Part shown: positions 5,319 through 8,483 of the stretch, one piece after another | How the letters are laid out: every line of letters begins with the position of its first letter | Numbering within the stretch: the stretch's first letter is position 1 | From: Kouleothrix aurantiaca | Lineage (GTDB): Bacteria; Chloroflexota; Chloroflexia; Chloroflexales; Roseiflexaceae | Direction: 5' to 3' | DNA length: 8,483 nt | NCBI GenBank assembly: GCA_001399705.1 | Contig: LJCR01000064.1 | Coordinates: 1 to 8,483, forward strand | Notes under the pieces: generated by a model | The model's input: the letters and a program-made list of their open reading frames with translations, nothing else | Database searches by the model: none | Told to the model about the DNA's origin: nothing | Translations under genes and position numbers: made by a program

Positions 5319-6164
5319 ATGGCCGCATTTCCCTGGCCCGAAGACAAAATCGCCCACTACACCGCCTACCGCGTCGGCGCGCCGCCCACCGTCGATGGCA
5401 AGTTGGATGAAGCGTGCTGGCAGGCTGCGCCGCGTTCGCCGCGCTTTGCCGACCTGATCAGCGGCGCGCGCGCCGTCCACGACACCCGCGCCGCCGTGCT
5501 GTGGGACGACGAAAACCTCTACGTTGGCTTCTGGATTGAAGAGCCGCACGTTGCCGCCACGCTCACCGAGCGCGACTCGCTGATCTACACAAACAACGAC
5601 GTCGAGGTGTTTATCGCCGGCCAGGATGCCTACTACGAGTTCGAGATCAACGCGCTCGGCACGATCTACGAAGTGTTCTTTATCTGGGAAGAAGCCTACG
5701 CGCGCGGCGGCTATGCGCAAGCGCCTGAGTTCGGGCGCGACCACCCGCAGGTGCTGCCCTTCAACGGCGTGGGCTTCACCACGCACCCGCGCGGGCCGCG
5801 TATTGGCTTCTGGAACTGGGATTTCCCCGGTCTGCGCTCGGCCGTGCATGTGGACGGCACGCTCAACGACGACAGCGACCGCGACCGCGGCTGGACGGTC
5901 GAGCTGGCTTTTCCGTGGGCGGGAATGGGCTGGCTGGCGCACGGCGATGGTCGCGCGCTGCCGCCACGCAACGGCGACACCTGGCGCATGGATTTTTCGC
6001 GCTTCAACCAGTATCGCGCCGCGCCGCCCACCGAGGATTCGAGCGGCTGGGCCTGGAGCCCGCACGGCGTGTGGGATTCGCACATCCCCGAGTGCTTTCC
6101 CTTCATCCACTTTTCCGATACGCTGGTCGAACACGCCGCAACCGCTCAGGGCGCGCCCGAATGA
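5319..6164 (+). CDS. CBM9-like (carbohydrate family 9 binding domain-like) protein
   Basis: This 281-residue protein resembles a single family 9 carbohydrate-binding-like beta-sandwich (CBM9_1 type). The markers are [13 protein letters not shown] (25-37), [21 protein letters not shown] (split around residues 56-76), NNDVEVFI (92-99) and [11 protein letters not shown] (108-118). The later part keeps [10 protein letters not shown] (191-200) and ends after [20 protein letters not shown], in the order usual for this family. There is no signal peptide, no membrane segment and no attached catalytic domain, which is unusual for a sugar-binding module and points to a cytosolic role. GCGAGG lies seven bases before the ATG. 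The stop overlaps the start of the half-UvrA gene as ATGA, so the two are translationally coupled. The ligand is unknown; many domains assigned here have never been shown to bind sugar. Confidence 0.8.
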   Translation: MAAFPWPEDKIAHYTAYRVGAPPTVDGKLDEACWQAAPRSPRFADLISGARAVHDTRAAVLWDDENLYVGFWIEEPHVAATLTERDSLIYTNNDVEVFIAGQDAYYEFEINALGTIYEVFFIWEEAYARGGYAQAPEFGRDHPQVLPFNGVGFTTHPRGPRIGFWNWDFPGLRSAVHVDGTLNDDSDRDRGWTVELAFPWAGMGWLAHGDGRALPPRNGDTWRMDFSRFNQYRAAPPTEDSSGWAWSPHGVWDSHIPECFPFIHFSDTLVEHAATAQGAPE

Positions 6165-7186
6165 CCGACCCGATCATCAGCGTCGAAAACCTCGCCTACC
6201 GCTACCAATCCGGTCCGCCCGGCCGATTTGCGCTGGAAAATATCAGCGTGCAGATCGCGCGCGGCGGCTGCACCGCGATTGTGGGCGTCACCGGCTCGGG
6301 CAAGTCGACGCTGATCACCGACACGCTCTACCCGCGCCTGGCGCAAACGCTCTACAACGCCCGCCAGCGCGCCGGCGCGCACGACATGATCTACGGCATC
6401 GAAAACCTCGACAAAGTCATCGACATCGACCAGTCGCCGATTGGGCGCACGCCGCGCTCGAACCCGGCGACCTACACCAAGGCGTTCGACCCGATTCGCC
6501 AGCTGTTTGCGCAGGTGCCCGAGGCGCGCGCGCGCGGCTACGACGCCAGCCGCTTCTCGTTCAATGTGAAGGGCGGGCGCTGCGAGCACTGCAATGGCGA
6601 GGGCCTGATGCAGATCGAAATGCAGTTTCTGCCCGACCTGTTTGTGCCGTGCGAGGTGTGCGGCGGGGCGCGCTACAATCGCGAAACGCTCGACATTCTC
6701 TACCGCGGCAAGAATATCGCCGAAATACTGGATTTCACGGTGGAAGAAGCGCTGGCGTTTTTCGACCGCGTGCCGGCCATCCGCGAGAAGCTGCAAACGC
6801 TGGTGGATGTGGGCCTGGGCTATGTGCGGCTCGGGCAGTCGGCCACCACGCTTTCGGGCGGCGAAGCCCAGCGCATCAAGCTGGCCACCGAGCTGGCACG
6901 CCGCGCGACCGGGCGCACGCTCTACATCCTCGACGAGCCGACGACTGGCCTGCACTTCGCGGATATCGAGCGGCTGCTACAGGTATTGCAGCGCCTGGTC
7001 GATTCGGGCAACACCGTACTGGTGATCGAGCACAACCTCGACGTGATCAAAAGCGCCGACTGGATCGTGGATATGGGGCCGGAAGGCGGCGACGGTGGCG
7101 GGCAGGTGGTTGCGGCTGGCACGCCCGAGCAGATCGCGGCGTCGGAAGGCTCGTACACTGGCGCGTTTCTGCGCCCGCTCCTGTAA
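6161..7186 (+). CDS. Stand-alone half-length UvrA (second ABC domain with zinc module)
   Basis: The 341-residue product matches the C-terminal third of excinuclease ABC subunit A (normally about 940 residues). In order it has Walker [10 protein letters not shown] (42-50), [23 protein letters not shown] (84-106), the four-Cys zinc module C141/C144/C164/C167, signature LSGGE (231-235), Walker B LYILDEPT (254-261), and the H-loop His at 291 in VIEHN. It ends at [12 protein letters not shown] like full UvrA. UvrA's first ABC domain, UvrB-binding domain and insertion domain are missing, and no such sequence lies upstream. The start at 6161 is fixed by the ATGA overlap with the CBM9-like gene. Residues 1-40 look more like the N-terminus of a transporter ATPase, with Y15 where an A-loop aromatic would lie. 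A homodimer could rebuild two ATP sites. DNA binding is plausible; canonical repair is doubtful without the UvrB-binding part. Confidence 0.85.
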   Translation: MTDPIISVENLAYRYQSGPPGRFALENISVQIARGGCTAIVGVTGSGKSTLITDTLYPRLAQTLYNARQRAGAHDMIYGIENLDKVIDIDQSPIGRTPRSNPATYTKAFDPIRQLFAQVPEARARGYDASRFSFNVKGGRCEHCNGEGLMQIEMQFLPDLFVPCEVCGGARYNRETLDILYRGKNIAEILDFTVEEALAFFDRVPAIREKLQTLVDVGLGYVRLGQSATTLSGGEAQRIKLATELARRATGRTLYILDEPTTGLHFADIERLLQVLQRLVDSGNTVLVIEHNLDVIKSADWIVDMGPEGGDGGGQVVAAGTPEQIAASEGSYTGAFLRPLL

Positions 7187-7212
7187 GGTACTTGTATTTT
7201 TCCGAACCTGTA

Positions 7213-7298
7213 GCAGTTGGCAGGAAGCAGTGGGCAGCAATCTGCCCGGCATCAGAGTTATGCCTGATGCCAACTGCCAACTGCCAACTGCCAACTGC
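7213..7298. repeat. Heptad-repeat long hairpin, CCAACTG type
   Basis: The right arm is four near-perfect copies of a CCAACTG unit (7270-7297). The left arm is four degenerate complementary heptads (GCAGTTG, GCAGGAA, GCAGTGG, GCAGCAA, 7213-7240). The ends pair perfectly over 10 bp (7213-7222 with 7289-7298), and the centre holds an 8-bp stem (7248-7255 with 7264-7271). It fills the space between the convergent half-UvrA gene and the gene at 7299, touching the latter's stop codon, and may serve as a terminator for both. Confidence 0.75.
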
Positions 7299-7853
7299 TC
7301 ACGCTAGCGGCTGGAGCGAAAGCACGCTGATCGTCACGTCGTAGTTAGTGGGGCCGCAGTTCGGCACGCGCCGCGTTTGCCAGAGCCGCCGCCAGTAGGC
7401 CGCATCGTTGTAATTCGGCTGCACGGCGCGCTTGTAGATAATGGTTGAAGGGTAGCCCAGGCCCGCGTCGTAGGTAATCGGCTGCTGAAGCACGCGCAAA
7501 CACGAGCAGGCCTGGGCCTGTGTGTAGCACGGCGTCGGCTTGTCGAGCAGCGCGCTCACCTCGAACAAGCGCATCACCGTCGTCATCCCAATCCACGAAA
7601 CCCGGCAGCTGTTCGCCACCACGCGATTGAATTGCTCGCCCCGCGTTTCCAGCTCCTGCGTGCAGGCATTGCCGCCATACTCCACCCGAATGGTGATACG
7701 GTAGCTCGTGAATGGCCGTGCCTGCCAGCGCTGAATCGCCACCTGGCGGCGCTGCGCCGGTGTTTCCGACGAGGAGAATATGCTCGCCAGTATGCACGCA
7801 AGAAACAGGCTTGCAGGCACGGCGGCGAGCCAGTATTTCAGCAACTGCGGCAC
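7299..7853 (-). CDS. Membrane-anchored, cysteine-rich extracytoplasmic protein of unknown function (GTG start)
   Basis: The 184-residue product begins MPQLLKYWLAAVPASLFLAC, a single N-terminal hydrophobic helix (about 6-26) that acts as a signal anchor or uncleaved signal. The remainder is soluble, with six cysteines (64, 83, 109, 116, 118, 166) that could form disulfides outside the membrane. A WQARPFTSYRITIRVEYGG segment (43-61) and a later LGYPSTIIY (132-140) are loosely like DUF6174 lipoproteins; that link is tentative. C20 is not in a good lipobox because Phe is at -3. I chose the GTG at 7853 because GGAG lies six bases upstream. A longer frame from TTG at 7940 has no ribosome site and contains a TATAAT at 7918-7923. 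The stop abuts the heptad hairpin at 7298. Confidence 0.7.
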   Translation of the reverse strand: MPQLLKYWLAAVPASLFLACILASIFSSSETPAQRRQVAIQRWQARPFTSYRITIRVEYGGNACTQELETRGEQFNRVVANSCRVSWIGMTTVMRLFEVSALLDKPTPCYTQAQACSCLRVLQQPITYDAGLGYPSTIIYKRAVQPNYNDAAYWRRLWQTRRVPNCGPTNYDVTISVLSLQPLA

Positions 7854-8207
7854 GTCTCGCTCCGAGATGAACAAACTGTTACATTTGGAGAAAGGGTGTA
7901 TTTGGCCTTGCAAAGCTATTATACTACGATCAAATGACAATATTGATATCTCCGTATGACGTTAAGACTCACCCATCGGGTATCGCTATCGGGTACGCTA
8001 TGATCTTACAGGACAGGGTTTACTCAACGAAAAGTGTGGGTGGAGAAAAGGGCGCGCACGCCTCGTTTTGCTTACTTCGCTGGCAGCGCGTTTTGAAGAG
8101 GCTGCACGCAAGACTGAAGGACCACGTAAGCCCCACATCCTGAGAAGCGTATATCGAGGCGCCCGCACACCAGCAATAACAACCTGCCTCACAGAGAGGG
8201 AGTTTCA
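7854..8207. other. Divergent intergenic region
   Basis: These 354 bases separate two divergent membrane-protein genes and contain no supported gene. Seen here are a -10 box for the minus-strand gene (7918-7923), two copies of ATCGGGTA (7975-7982 and 7988-7995) offset by 13 bases, and a possible plus-strand -10 TATGAT (7999-8004) just after them. Bases 8020-8190 show no feature I can support. One open frame (7934-8143, plus) lacks a ribosome site and recognisable content. Confidence 0.5.
7918..7923 (-). promoter_or_regulatory. Consensus -10 box for the Cys-rich membrane protein gene
   Basis: A perfect TATAAT lies on the minus strand, with an expected start near 7911 and a leader of about 58 bases before the GTG at 7853. 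The -35 candidate at 17 bases (TCAATA) is poor. Confidence 0.5.
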
Positions 8208-8483
8208 GTGTATCGAAATCAACGGATTGGCATTATTATCACCGCCTGTGTGCTCGTCGTTCTGGCGACCATCGGGCTGCTTGAATTGGTGACGCCGAAT
8301 ATCAGCCTGCTGGCGTCGGGCGGCTACTCGCCGCTGTTTGGCGGCGGTGGGTCGAGCAGCGGCGGAAGCGACCTGCTGGACCCGGCGCTGCTGGCCTACG
8401 ACCCGCAGCGCGGCAGTATCGTCGACTTGCTGTTCGAAGACCCGACCGAGGCCGCCGAACCCACCGCCACAGCCTACATTGCC
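8208..8483 (+). CDS. Partial membrane-anchored protein with Gly/Ser linker (GTG start)
   Basis: The first 92 codons are in the window and the frame is open to the right edge. The protein begins MYRNQRIGIIITACVLVVLA, with short basic residues and then one membrane helix (about 7-27), so it is a type II anchor or an exported protein. A Gly/Ser-rich linker follows (GGGGSSSGGS, 45-54), then acidic and Thr/Pro-rich sequence that looks like a spacer before a domain outside the window. GTG is the start because GAGAGGGAG ends five bases before it, and no ATG is available in frame. This gene was easy to miss because it lacks an ATG. The function cannot be judged from this part; Chloroflexota have many such anchored proteins with sensory, peptidase or LCP-type domains. 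Confidence 0.75.
   Translation, partial: MYRNQRIGIIITACVLVVLATIGLLELVTPNISLLASGGYSPLFGGGGSSSGGSDLLDPALLAYDPQRGSIVDLLFEDPTEAAEPTATAYIA

Noticed and set aside
6161..7186. The half-UvrA as a frameshifted full-length uvrA
   Set aside because: The upstream sequence is a complete CBM9-like gene in another frame with no UvrA motifs, so nothing of the first half is present.
5626..7344. A 572-codon frame overlapping the CBM9-like and half-UvrA genes
   Set aside because: It is out of frame with both well-supported genes, and Arg/Ala/Pro-rich as expected of a shadow.
7934..8143. A 69-codon plus-strand frame in the divergent spacer
   Set aside because: No ribosome site, no recognisable content, and it overlaps likely promoter elements.

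Overview
This window is a stretch of ordinary bacterial chromosome with high G+C and about ten protein genes, cut at both ends. The MiaB sequence, the basic N-terminus of the gene at the left edge, and intergenic spacers filled with short-period repeat hairpins all suggest a filamentous Chloroflexota, near Roseiflexus, Chloroflexus or Kouleothrix. That assignment is a recognition-based inference with no search behind it. I see no rRNA, tRNA, CRISPR array, transposase or phage gene.

The left third (1-2420, minus strand) is a probable operon. It runs from a sigma70-type promoter (TTGCGG-N17-TATAAT) through a MiaB-type tRNA methylthiotransferase, a CPBP/Rce1-like intramembrane protease whose start overlaps the MiaB stop by one base, and a partial gene starting at TTG that looks like the N-terminus of a TPR protein. 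Upstream on the same strand is an acidic protein of unknown function (2575-3210). It is divergent from a small Zn-ribbon/LIM-like protein (3373-3912), and both have recognisable promoters. A perfect 16-bp stem follows the zinc protein. It lies between that gene and the convergent group II truncated globin gene (4140-4544), which has TATAAT six bases before its ATG and may be leaderless.

The centre holds a YflT-like stress protein (4713-5168). The span between its two conserved ends carries a duplicated polar His-rich segment. Next comes a two-gene unit (5319-7186): a cytosolic protein resembling CBM9 domains, overlapping by ATGA a stand-alone half-length UvrA. The half-UvrA keeps the whole second nucleotide-binding domain with its four-Cys zinc module but lacks the first half of UvrA. 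This pair is the most unusual thing in the window.

The right end holds a minus-strand membrane-anchored, Cys-rich protein (7299-7853, GTG start), a divergent 354-base spacer, and the start of a second membrane-anchored protein (8208 onward, GTG start) that runs off the window.

A recurring theme is that spacers carry 7-nt-periodic repeats: (CCTGACC)-like at 2506-2567 and 5245-5265, (ATCCCCC) at 4105-4125, and (CCAACTG) at 7213-7298. An 8-nt-periodic repeat is at 4058-4081. All lie downstream of stop codons, and two fold into long hairpins. They look like a dispersed family of 3'-end elements rather than random sequence.
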